A stretch of 64,000 nt of DNA from NCBI GenBank assembly GCA_030062745.1, contig CP099851.1, forward strand, positions 10,728,393 to 10,792,392. Direction: 5' to 3'. Origin of the DNA: Capitulum mitella (Eukaryota > Arthropoda > Thecostraca > Pollicipedomorpha > Pollicipedidae). Both the position numbers and the translations under genes were made by a program. This document shows positions 39,001-51,000 of the stretch, piece after piece (the stretch's first letter is position 1; each line of letters starts with the position of its first letter). The notes below the pieces were generated by a model. The model worked only from the letters and a program-made list of their open reading frames with translations, made no database searches and was not told the origin of the DNA.

Positions 39001-42000
39001 CCGCTGCCCTGTGACATTGGCTCATTTTCCCGTGACACCTCGTGCCTGTGCAGCGACGTGTGGCTGGCCTTTAGTCTCGGTCGCTTGCTCTGGTGGTTTG
39101 GTGACGTTGTTTTGATGACCAGTGTACGGCCAGCCTGTGGTGGCGGCATCCAGCTTTTGTGGCGTGGCGACGTAGCTCCAGGTGGACGCCATCGGCTATT
39201 GACGTCCTCAGTCTCAGACGTAAGGCTGAACAACATTCGGGCCAAACATGGCTGAAGCCTCTTGCGGCGCCGACGATGACGCTTCTGACCGGACAGACGG
39301 CTTCTCGTCCGCAGCAGCTATTAAACTTCGCAGAGAATGTGTGAAATCTCCAACAGTCTCCTGTGGAACATGATCACATGTGAAACGATCGTGGACGTCT
39401 TACCCGAGGCTTGACAATCGATTTTTTTCTGGCTGAACAAGAGGAGAGGCCACGTCCATTCGAGAGCTGCGGCGAGCCTGCGGCCTGTAGTCGTGGCCAA
39501 CTCTGGTACCGGATTCCGGGCTGTAGGCTCCAGGTCCCGAACCCCCCCCCCCCACCCCCCGCCGCCGGATTAGCCCGGCGTAGCGGGAAGGGGAGGCGGG
39601 TGACAGACGGGCTGACCGGGCAGGAGTCGTCCGCGACGTCTGCTAGCGTACGACTGTCCCTGATGATAACCTGTCAGACCACCTGACGACTGCCCCCGCC
39701 GACAGTGGCCTCTCAGACCACCTGTGACGCCCAACTGAGTGCAGCTGACCGCGGCAGTCAGGTCTGTCTGCACGAACAACGTCGGCAGTCCGAGGCGTTA
39801 TCAGCGCGGGGGAGGGTGAGGGTGAGCACGAGGATCGCCGGAACCGGATTCCCGAGCTCCAGACAGGACCTTATTCTTCCCGAACGGTATCTAAACCGTT
39901 GTGATTGTTTCATGAATCACGTGACATTATAGTAGCATATTTTCGACCCTTCCACCTGTAACGTGTTTTCGGACGTGGTACCTATTTATTTTTCAACCGT
40001 CGGCGTAGCGCCAGCCGCAGTCTGTCCCCCGCCCATAACGTAATTCATGGAACTTCAATTCAGTACTGTTCCAGCTCTGTTTCAGCTGATTTCATACAGA
40101 CGTGTCTGGTGTTAAGAAAGCCGAGACACATACCCGCCGTCTGCCTGACCGCGCCTCGTGAGTGGTTGTTTCAGCGATCCCCCCCCCCCCGCCGGTGTCC
40201 TTGACCCCGTCTGGTCGGGTCATCTCAGGCTCCTCGCCGGAGCACTCGGCACGTGTTGATATCAGGCCCGGAGGACCGGCTGGATTGTTTACATGACAGC
40301 ATCCGGCCCGAGCGGGCCCGGCGGTACCAAGAGTAGGTCATGTTGGGTCTGGCATGGCAGCACTGAGCTGCTGTGCTCACTTTTCCCCGGTAAATGCAGC
40401 GAGAACAACTGAAAACGGTTCACGTTCCCAAACGAATCGATATCCGTGTATCTGATTGCCGAACGGTCTACAGATTTGCGGTCGGGATCCCGTAGCTCTG
40501 CGCAGTTTCACGAATCTGTATGACCACCTGATTGGTCGTTGTTGCGACATTGCTGACATTGATCACATTTGTCGCGAGCATTGGCGCCATAACATGGGAA
40601 TGGCAGCCCAGAATTGGCCGTAACCGCGCTCTTCGCCATCGGTCGGTTACGCCCCAGGGCAACACAATCCGACGCGACCTTCGTACCCTCCAGCTGGGCG
40701 CGCCGGCCGGCCTGCGACCTTTCCGCGATTGACCCCAACCTCCATGGGCACCGCCGGTTACTGGAAGTGAAGTCACGGTCGGGTTGTTCTGTCCCCCATC
40801 CCCCCCCCCCGGCGTCGTCGCTGCTGGTCGCGGTGGTGGTCGTTTGCGTCAATTGGCGCTGCGGCCACTAAACATGGCCGGACCACCTTCAGGAACTGAC
40901 TTGCCGGACTTCCCTGTTCTTACGCCTTAGTGCCGAACGCCGTTCGATAGAAGACCTTTTCGGAGCCGGTGGTGAATGGAGAAAACGGCGTTGCTGTCGA
41001 ACGCCGTTTGGATGCACGACGTCACGGGGATGCACGGTCAGGGCCCGGTTCGAGAACTGACACATCTGCCTCACTCGGTCCCCTCTGAACTGCGTTCGAC
41101 AACGAAGGCGCCTTTGCCCGTGGTTTTTACCTAGACAACGGCTTTTTCTCGAAATGTTGTGGGACAGTGAGTGCGCTCGGACAGGTCGGCACGTGATGTC
41201 ACGAGTGACGTCACAGGCGTGGTCAGTGGGCCGTGGGCCGGCCAGAGGTCGTTCTGTTATCGCCGTGATGGCGATACCTGCGGTGTACGAGTCCGCCGCC
41301 GTGCTGTGTGACGTGTGAGGGAACGACGGGGGGGGGCGTAGCTGAGCAGCCGGTGTGATGCTGTTCAGCCACGTTGGGGTAGGGTTTTCCCTTGGAAGTA
41401 ATGCGTCGGCCACGAACCTCAGGCCGCTGTGTCACATGTCCACGCATCGTTTCTGCTAGGTTAAGGGCACGTGCACCAACTTTGCTAAAAAGTAGCCGTG
41501 ATGTATTTTCAGTAGCGGCGGGACGAGTGATCTAACGGAGGGGGGGGGCAGGCTTCTTTTGAGCCGTTTTTTCATGCAGCGCCGTACGTTTAATATGAAA
41601 TTTCGCCAGTTGAGGGGGGAGGGGCACGGTGCCCCCGTTCCACCCCCGCCCGTCTCGCCGTCTATGTCTGCGTCTGCCCGTCATGGGCTGAGGAGGAGAA
41701 ACTGAGTTGGTAGAGCCAGCCAGACTTCATTTGAAACATAAAGAAGGCTACCAAACCGCAACCGAAACTGGTTGTTCGCTACTAATTAGTGACAGTAAAT
41801 TTTGCCAGATGAATAACAGGCAATGGTCACGCCTGTCCTGCAGCAATGGTCATGGAGATTTGTGTGTTAAGTGACGTCTCAGTCTGACATTTCACCATAA
41901 TACCTGCATTATTGGCCTCATTTTATATATGGCCAGTACGGACATGACGGCCTCAGAACCTGATCTTTATTCAAGAGCAGTGCGGTGCGGACGTTTACTG

Positions 42001-45000
42001 GCAATTCGTAGTGTTAAGAGAGGTCTGCAGAATGCAGTCTGCCGGCTGATGGTGTACAGTGTGATGTCCACATGCTGTTAATAATCGGATCATACAGCTG
42101 CGGACAGAGGGCCTTGTTAGCCCGAGTGGCATGTGCTGCCGTCAGGAAAGAGTGAATTATGAATGGGGGCTAATTGAATTGCGGCTGTGGATTTATCAGG
42201 TAGTGCCGTGTGCTGCGTAGGTGTCCCTATGTCACGGAGTCCCCGATGCTGAACTTGCGCAGCGAAGGTTTCGCACGACATTTCATCGTTTTCGAACAGC
42301 ATTTTCTCCGAAATGCAAGGGAATTGAGAGTTTTGTTTGAACTCCGATGGGGGTAGTAAAAAGGGAGTCAGTAAAGTAAAAAGCTAGTAGATTCGCTACT
42401 GCCTGCCAAAAAAACTTGACTGGGATTCTCAGCATTTCGTAGACCACCCAAAGATATTAATACATACATGCATTCATACATTGTGCCAACGAAAGAGGAC
42501 GGAAATAGCGGCTGCTTTGGACGCTTCTAATCATTTTACAGCGCATTCGACAACCGCAGGAAAACAAAAGGCATCACGCGATGTACTATGAGAGAAAAAC
42601 GTGCGTGTTGTTTATATATGTAAACAAGCTATATTTATATATGTAAACAGTAAACAGGCATAACGCGATATACTATGAGAGAAAAACGTGTGTGTTGTTT
42701 ATGTATAGAAAATGTGCTTTTGGAATTGGGCTTTAAGACAATACTGGGCCGTTGGTATATGCTGAAGCCACCTTCTTCCACCCAATTCCAACACAGAAAT
42801 CTATGGAGGACGTTGCAGTCTGGACTCGATATAGCTCGTGTCTGACCGTATCACATCAAACGCCGTAACAATTATACAGTGTGCGAGAGCCGGAAATATG
42901 TCTAGTGGAAATTGTCGTTAACAGTTCTGACGGTGTTATGGACGCTCCTAACGTGGTACGTTTTCCCTGAAATGGCTGGAACCTGACTCACGACCGCTGT
43001 CTGTCCGACAGACCCGCTGGCGTCAGGATGGATGGAACCGAAGCCTCAGCCGGTCTGGGAGTACCCGATGGTGGCGCCATCTTCACTGGATGACGTGGTG
43101 CCATCTTTCGACCCTGCCGGCGGCGCTGAGGGACTAATACCGGACGACCTTCAGGTGAGCGCTGCCCGGCGCTGCGCGACCGGGCAGGGGCGGGGCCCGG
43201 CCAGGCGGTCCGAGCAAAGGCTTGGACCTTCCAGTGGGACCAATCAGCAACGTGGCGCCGTGTGAAATGAACTGATGAGCTGCTTCGGTGGTGCCCGGCC
43301 TTTAAACGAACTGTGTTCAGCTATCCATCGGTTCCTCATTGCTTTGTGCCATGATGCAATCGCGAAAACCAGTCAGACATGTAGTTTTGAGGCCTGCTTA
43401 ACGTTTTGGTTTACATTTTCATGTAGTTTTAGGATTTTGTGCACCATGTCTCGTGGCACTTGTCGTCCACACGGCTTTTTCGCAAAGTCCCGGCATAACA
43501 TCCGCCTGCGTAGTCAGAAGTTCGTCTCAGATCTGCGTCTGGGCAGTTGGGCCATAGTGTGCTCTGTAAGGCATGGACCTCCTCTGCCATCAGAACCTGT
43601 TACTGGATAGTTTGGTGGTCAGTGTACCCTGTATGGCAGGGACCTTCTCTGCCCTCAGGACCTGTTTATGGACAGCCCGGCGGTCAGTGTACCGTCTCTG
43701 CCTGGCGGCGAGGCCAACTCGCTGCTGGACGACCTGCTGTCGGGTCCGCCGAGCCCGGCCCTGTTCGGCTCGCTGTCGCCGCTGTCACCGCTCTCGCCGC
43801 CGCCGGAGGCTTGCAGCCCGACCGGCTGCCTGCCGGAGCCGGCCGAGCCGCTGTCGCTGCCGCCGCCGCCGCCGCCGGCGCTCTCCCCGGACCCTCTGCT
43901 GCCCCAGCAGGTCAGTGAAAGGCGTCTGGTTCCTCGGCTGGTCAGTGTAGGGCGTCTGGTTCCTCGGCTGGTCAGTGTAGGGCGCCTGGTGCCCCAGCAG
44001 GTCAGTGAAGGGCGTCTGGTTCCTCGGCTGGTCAGTGTAGGGCGCTTGATGCCTCAGCTGGTCAGTGTAGGGCGCCTGGTGCCGCAGCTGGTCAGTGTAG
44101 GGCGCCTGGTGCCGCAGCTGGTCAGTGTAGGGCTCCGGGTTCCTGAGGAGGTCAGTGTAGGGCGCCTGGTTCCTGATGAGGTCATTGTAGGCTGCCCGGC
44201 TCCTGAGGAGGCCAATATAGATCCCCTGTTCACCGAGCGATTGTTGCAGAACCAACAGTAGACCAACGAGGTTCTAGAACCAACAGTAGACCTGCAGTGT
44301 CGACATACAAACACCTCATAGTAGGCTCGTTATCTCAGAGTCCGTGTTACGGGGACAGATCATTGCATATCGTGCAGCGCTTAATACGTACCGTCCGTCT
44401 CCTCGTCCCCGTTGCTAACATTCATGCTTGGCAGATGAGGTGTTGCACAGTTTCATCGCATGTGACGGAAAAGCTCGGAAGGCTCAGAAGAGCTCGGAAG
44501 TTTGTGATATGTTAACGCGGCACCGCCTGGCGTGTTTTCGTGCCCGCGACCGCCTGGAGGGTGTTATAAAGGGCAACCCCTGTTGTCTCAGGATCTAACC
44601 GTCGTATCTGAACTGGTCTACCACCTGTCGATAGCCCTTAGGCTTGCGATTGGGAAAATATTATGTAAGCTCTGGTCACGTGATGTCACGTGATGATGAT
44701 ATCTCAGGTCACGTAAAATGCATAACGCGACGTCGGAAAAACTACCACCAGCTCGTATTTCGGCAGTAATGATCATCGGCAATACTGACTTTAGAGCCTT
44801 CAATTGGGTATCAAACAAAAGGCCACGATCTTCTGAATCAGGAACGTGCCCTTATGTCCAGAAGAAATGTTGGTCTTACTTTGCCTGCCAGATATCGATG
44901 TTTAATCGCAGCTGTTTTGATCCACGCCACAAAAAGGACTGAAGAGAAACCTTCTCATGGTCAGTTTTGCATTACTTTTCATCTAGCCAAGGTCGGTCTA

Positions 45001-48000
45001 GGTCAGGTGAGATAAGGTTGCACAAGGTTGCACCTTTCCTGCCAAAGAACAGTAATTACTCGCTGATATTCGTAACTGCACCAAGTGCAGACCTGAAATG
45101 GCATCTCGTGACAGTCAGGCATGCTCTGCCTGCTCTTTACCGGGTCAAGGTCAAGCCGGGTCAGGACAGATAGTCATTTTTCTTTTTCTGATCCAGACGT
45201 AAGGGACAATAGTTGTTCTTTGTTCAACCGCAACTTTCCAAATACAATGTTTTTTTTTTCATTTCATTTTGGCATCAACCTTTGACATGATGTGATGTGA
45301 CCTGAGGCTGCATTTGGTGAACCTTGCTAAGAGGTATCCATAGTGTAGCCTGTGTAGTTTGAACGATGGGGAAGGTCAGCGGCAACCACTTTTATCACCC
45401 ACAATGCAAATCATATCCAATTGTCACTATGCATGTGGCCTAGCATGACCTCTACTGCTGGCGTAAGAGGGATTTGTGTCCTTTTGGGGACCGTGTCTTC
45501 CGCAAATGCAAAGAATCTATTCATTATATTCGCAAATATTATCAAAAATCGAAGCACGTTTGTGCCACCGCCGAAAGAGGCGAGAATATACATGCAAGGG
45601 TTCACTTACGGCGTCATATCTCCATGACCTGACCTAGAACAGAAATGGTTTGATGTCGTAATATGTGAAATTTATTGTTGGTCAGTCACGTAAAGTGTGG
45701 TTAAGCTGCTTGTAACGGCCTAGAAGGTATTCACGAAAAATCCGGGAGGGGATGCCCTATTTGACACCCCCAGGCGGTAGGCTGACGACGTCAGTCATGT
45801 GAACGGTGGACAGTAGGTTGTGACGACGTTAGGCATGGACTAACCTCCGGTGGATCCTGTGTCTAGCCGACCGAGGTGGGGGAAAAGCTCCTTGGGTAGA
45901 AATCAATTCAAGAGCGTGCTAAATGAAAAATTTCTCAAACCTTTGTTCGTGTCTTGTGAAATCCGGAACCATTAAACCATATTTTTCTGTGATTTGTGCG
46001 TTTATAGTGGCTGGTTATCAAAAGTAAAGACGTCATTTTGCTATTCATTTTGGTTTTGGTTTTGTTTTGTTTTTGTTTTTGTTTTTGTTTTGTTTGTTTG
46101 TTTGCTTATTTTTTTTAGGGACTTAACACATTTTGTGATAATGGAAAGCCTGTTCTGCTTTGCATTCCTTGAAAGGTCGTCTTTCCCATTATTGAGGTTG
46201 TAGTGCCCCTTGTACATACACGAAACGTCACATATGTTTGCGAAGCTGGTCAGCGTGTGCCGGGGAGCATTTTATGCATTTAGTCAAGTGTGTACTCCGA
46301 CACGATGTCATTTGCGCTTGTGGGTCGACGAGGATGTTTGTTGAGAAGAGGGCGAAGCAGATTCCAAGCAGACAAGAACCTGTTTGGAAGAGAGAATTAC
46401 AGATAAGTGTGAGAAGGTCGTGGCTATGAGAGTCCGTGGCCGGTCGTGGGCATGCGAAGTACATATTGCTATTGTTTCTTTCTCGTGCGTATATGAAGAA
46501 ACAGTATCATGACTGCGCGCATTGAATATGAGTAGTGACATGCGATTGTGTGCATGCGACCGTATCCTGGAAGAAGGAGCGATGAGGATTTGTGCAGCCC
46601 AGTCGTCCGCGGTGACCGGCACTTGCATCATTCCTGTCTCACGAAACCCGGATATCTTTCAGCCAGTGCTGACGTGTCAGTAGCGGGGCCCGCCCTGTTC
46701 GGCTAACGGCGCCATGTCGAGAGGCTCACGCGGTATGTCTTGTTCTTGGGTGATGGGCATGTCGTCCCCAGTGGTGCGTGTTCGTTCGCTTCGTTTGAGG
46801 CGCAGCACAGGGCATCGGGCGTCTCCGCGGCAGACTGTTGCCAGAGGTGCCACCTGCCCTGCGGTCGCACCACTTCAACTTGCTGGGCCTGCCACGGATC
46901 TAGTCCAGCAGCGCGCGCCTGGGCTGGGCGTCGTGAAAATCTTTGCTAAACGTGTGTTTTATTGCGTACTCGGTATCCATAGAGCCGCCGGCACCAGTGA
47001 TTATGTCTGTAATGTTCACTGTTAGACGAAACGGCGACCACATTTGCGCAAACCGATGAGTTTCAGGTAGGGATGCACCGGATATCCGGCCCGACCGGAT
47101 ATCTGGCCGGATACTAGGGATTATCCGGCATCCGGTGTCCGGCCGGATGTGTCTGTGATCCTGCCGGATACTGCTGGATATTTAGCCTTCCGGTGTACGA
47201 TCAGGACGCCCTTATGTCTGTGTACACAGCAGTTTCAGGAGACATGTGCCTTGTTACTTTGGATTGTCGATGTAATTGGCAGTTCCAAGGTCTGTGTGGA
47301 GCACCACTTGGATTGCAGTCAGCTTGTCCCCCCCCCCAATTTCTGAACCGCGGTTACACCCATGCCTTTGGATGCAGTGAGAGGTGGTGAGCTCCGCTAT
47401 GATTGTTGTGTTCCTTATTTATTTTTTACAAGGAAACCTATGGGAACCTCACCTTTGGGCACCAGGGTGAATGATTCCCACTCTTAACATTTTATTTAGT
47501 CTTTTTCAGTTTTTCAGACTTTTCCTTTTCAGTTTAGTCGTTTTCTTTATATTTGTTCGGTAAAAATAGTTCGGGAAGCATCATATCCGGTATCCTGCCG
47601 GATATCCGGCGCCCGGACCCGTCATATCCGGTATCCGGCGGGATCACAAAAATCCCGATCCGATGCATCCCTAGTTTCAGGACGAGAATTCAATAGAAAG
47701 AACATGTGTTATTCAAATAGGTGTTGTTGGCGAGGTTTCTTTCCAAGCAAAGTGATTGTAGTAATGTAGTAATGTAGTGTACATTAGCTTTGCTCTGTTT
47801 TCATGTGGCTGAGGCGAAACAGCGTGTGATGCAAACGTTCTGTATGGCACCCACAACAGTTGTCGAAAAATATCGTTTCTGCGTCTATGGAAGGACGGTG
47901 ACGCAATGGGCGGATCTTTAGTCAGGTCCAATATCATCAACCATTTGTCGGGTTTTGTGGAAGGGAGCTTCACCGTTGTTGGACAATGTCGCGTGGTAAG

Positions 48001-51000
48001 GTACCGGGAACACTGCTAGGAAATCCACTAACGCCATAACTCTTGGAAGGCAAAATTGGACGAAGTGACCCATAGCGGAAGAGTAAACGATGTTTTTTTC
48101 CGTAAAGGAATCCTGGGTCACATTTCGGAAAAGCCACATCATAGGTACAAACGAAAACAATTCAGAAATTCACCTGGCATTGTGTAACCAACGAAGCAAC
48201 GTAGAAACCAGGATGACTTCTGCCTGTGTTGCGGGGAAAAGGCTTTGGAGACTGACTGGTTGAGAAGGACTGGGACGTCGGCGGCCAGGATGGGTATATT
48301 TGTTTATACTCTATGACACTTTTGTTGGGATTGCGTACACTTGACTGCAGCGTGAGGATGATGGAGCGTTGATGTGCAGTAGATATTCCTGGAGCACAGA
48401 GTGGTGATGATAGTGATGCCACTATTAAGCATGTTTGCTAATTTTAGATTGTGATGTATTGTGCGCGTTTCACACGCTACTGGTCATACCGAATTGGTTT
48501 TATATATTTCCACGGGGTTTAGTATGGTTTTTATAGAACAGCCTCCTCAGCCGGGATGACCTGATTGTGACAGCTTCCTGTTGTACTGACTGCGTACTAT
48601 GTCAGGACGATTTTAACCCTTCATTTGCTGACAGTAAGGCTGACAAATAGTGTTTAGTTCTGTTTGGGGTCTTTTGAAAGTTTAGAATTTGGAATTATGG
48701 GTTTGGGAATTTGGAATTATGAGTGCAGCGCCATTGGCTTCAGTGGTCTTGTGTGCATCCGTGGGAACATCAGTTTGACCACAGCGTAGTTTAATTGGCC
48801 GCCAGTGCACGTTAGTCATGCTGTTCACGGAGGATTTTGGTCACGGCTCGTCATTGATGTTGCGTGCATTTTTGTGTACGTCATTTCCGTTTCCGTTCCA
48901 TTTCTTTCCCTGTGCGAATACGTGCTAAAAGCGTAAAGTCGAAACTACCTCTTCGACGAATGTTTTTTCCTGTGAAGAGTGCCTTGGTTTTAACTTCAAA
49001 GCTGAATTCCCGCTATTGTGGTCACGGTGAATGATTTTCCTTTCATGGAACGGGGCGTGACGGGCCGATCGAAGTTGGGCTGGATGGCACAGGTGGTCAT
49101 TTTGACGATGTTCCCGCTGGCTGACGAGGCTGGGCCGACTGGCGCTGTTCACTGTTGGCATTGCTTGCGCCGGCTGACGAGGCTGCGCCGACCGGTGGGC
49201 GGCGAGACGTCCGTGCGGCGCCGGCAGCGGAGCGTCACCCCTCCCCGTTTCTGATGCAATCTGGTCGGCGTGGTGTGGGTCCGGTGGTGCCGTGTCAGGG
49301 GGTACGCCGGCCGGCGGCCAGACGTGACGGCGCGACCGACCAGCCCGGCGGCGGCGCGACCCAGGCGCGGCGACGAACGCGACTTGCCGCCGGCGTCGGC
49401 GCGGCGTCTGGTTAGCTGCGTGGTGCCGCGACGTGGCTCTGCGCGGAGAGTGTGGGTGCTGAGGTGCGGCGGCGGAAGAGGGTCGGCGCTCGAACGCCGA
49501 CGCTAGGACGCGGCGGCCCGGCCGAGGAGCTGTGTTGGCGGGCGGTTTCTGGCGCCGGATGGCGTGCCGGGTTGATTTCCGATCGTTCCTCGAGAGGAAC
49601 CTGGGTGTCATCCAGTGGAAACCGGGCGACACTGGCCGCAGTGTGAAGGTGACCTTGATTCTTTGATAAATGATGGGTGTTCGCTGTCACGCATGGGCTG
49701 TTTTTGCTACGTAAGTTCCTTATATGTGAATTTCGTTTTCATTTTGACCAGTAAATGCCCTCTGCTTGTGTGAGAGCGCTGGCGCGGCCGATATTCTCAC
49801 GCATTTGATTGTTCGCTTGCATCAGCCGGAGGCGGCCTTGGCGCGGTCACCTATCGTCAGGCGCGGCTAATCGAGTTTCCTCGGCCTGCCGACAGATGTC
49901 AGTGGACAGCTGGGTGCCTGCGCTGTCACCGTTGAGTGACTCCTACTCGCCTGCGCCTGTCGCGGAGGAGCCGGCCGGCCTGATCCAGGGCCCGGACTGG
50001 TCGCCGCCCAGCCTGGTGCCGCCGGCCAAGAGACGCCAGGCCAGACCGCGGCCGTACGACAAACCGGCGCGCCGCCAGGTGACCGAGGAGGAGCGCCGCC
50101 AGCGGAAAAAGGAGCAGAACAAGACGGCCGCCACGCGGTGAGCGCCCGCGCCCGGCCCGCCCGCAGGCCTTGGCTGTTGGGAAGGTGCCTATTACCGCAC
50201 TTTTGTGGTTATGTTGCACTTTTGGTACGTGAATGCACTCATGGGAGTTTCCTGTGTGCTGTTCACCGGTTTTTTTTCCTTTCTGTATCGTTTGCTGTTG
50301 CTTTGTCTATTTTGTTTGTCATGCACAGTGGCTTCGATGTGAATAGCGTCGTAACAAATTGGCCTTTATTGTACTGAAGCGATTGGCGTGACAGCCACAT
50401 TACGTGCTTAAAGGAGTTTGCCGCACATACTATACCTGACTTTATCTTGGAGTCCCGACAATGGAAGAAGATTTTGCCTCAGGCAGCGAACAAAACGGCT
50501 TTGACATGGCGTCTACCAGGAACAGGCTATGGGTTATGTAGATTGTCTTTGCCAGCTTTCGATAATTTTATACAGAGGTATAGTCTGTATAAACGTAGTT
50601 ATGCATAGAAATACTTTTTCGAAAAATAGTTTTCATTATACCAACCTGAGATTTATTCCAATGCATTTGCGGTACAGGATAGTTTGTGCAGTGCATCCGC
50701 ATTGAATTTCGATCCCAGGACGGGTTGACATGTTGGTCTGAAAAAATATTACTCAGCTGTTTACGCGCACGCGCCGGATTTTGTTGTCCATTCTCTACCC
50801 ATCTGACCATGCAGCGGCTTTGCATACCATTGGTAGCAAGCTCGGTTACCTATCGTTACCTTGGCAAAGATTCTTGTCAGCGCAGATTTGTTCCAAATTT
50901 CCAAAAGCTTCAAAGCAAAAAAAGGCGTGCGGAAAAATTGGCCTGATATCTGCTCCTGCCAGGATCGCAACAAGCCTGACGTTCTGCCGGGAGTCGCGTC

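Larger units (their letters stand above)
12793..43011 (+). other. ATF4 intron 1 (if exon 1 is correct)
   Basis: A 30.2 kb stretch bounded by GTGAGT and a CCGCTGTCTGTCCGACAG acceptor. It contains no further convincing host exon. Its content is listed separately: minisatellites, GC-rich tracts, inverted repeats, MITEs and a 3.9 kb antisense DNA transposon. Confidence 0.45.

Noticed and set aside
43352-49260. TGATGCAAT C/EBP-ATF sites at 43352 and 49252
   Set aside because: Looser TGATGNAAN sites occur about as often as chance predicts, and two perfect 9-mers are only slightly above expectation, so no regulatory claim is made.
48925-49632. 235-codon minus-strand frame in ATF4 intron 3
   Set aside because: Basic, low-complexity, GC-driven; no domain recognised.
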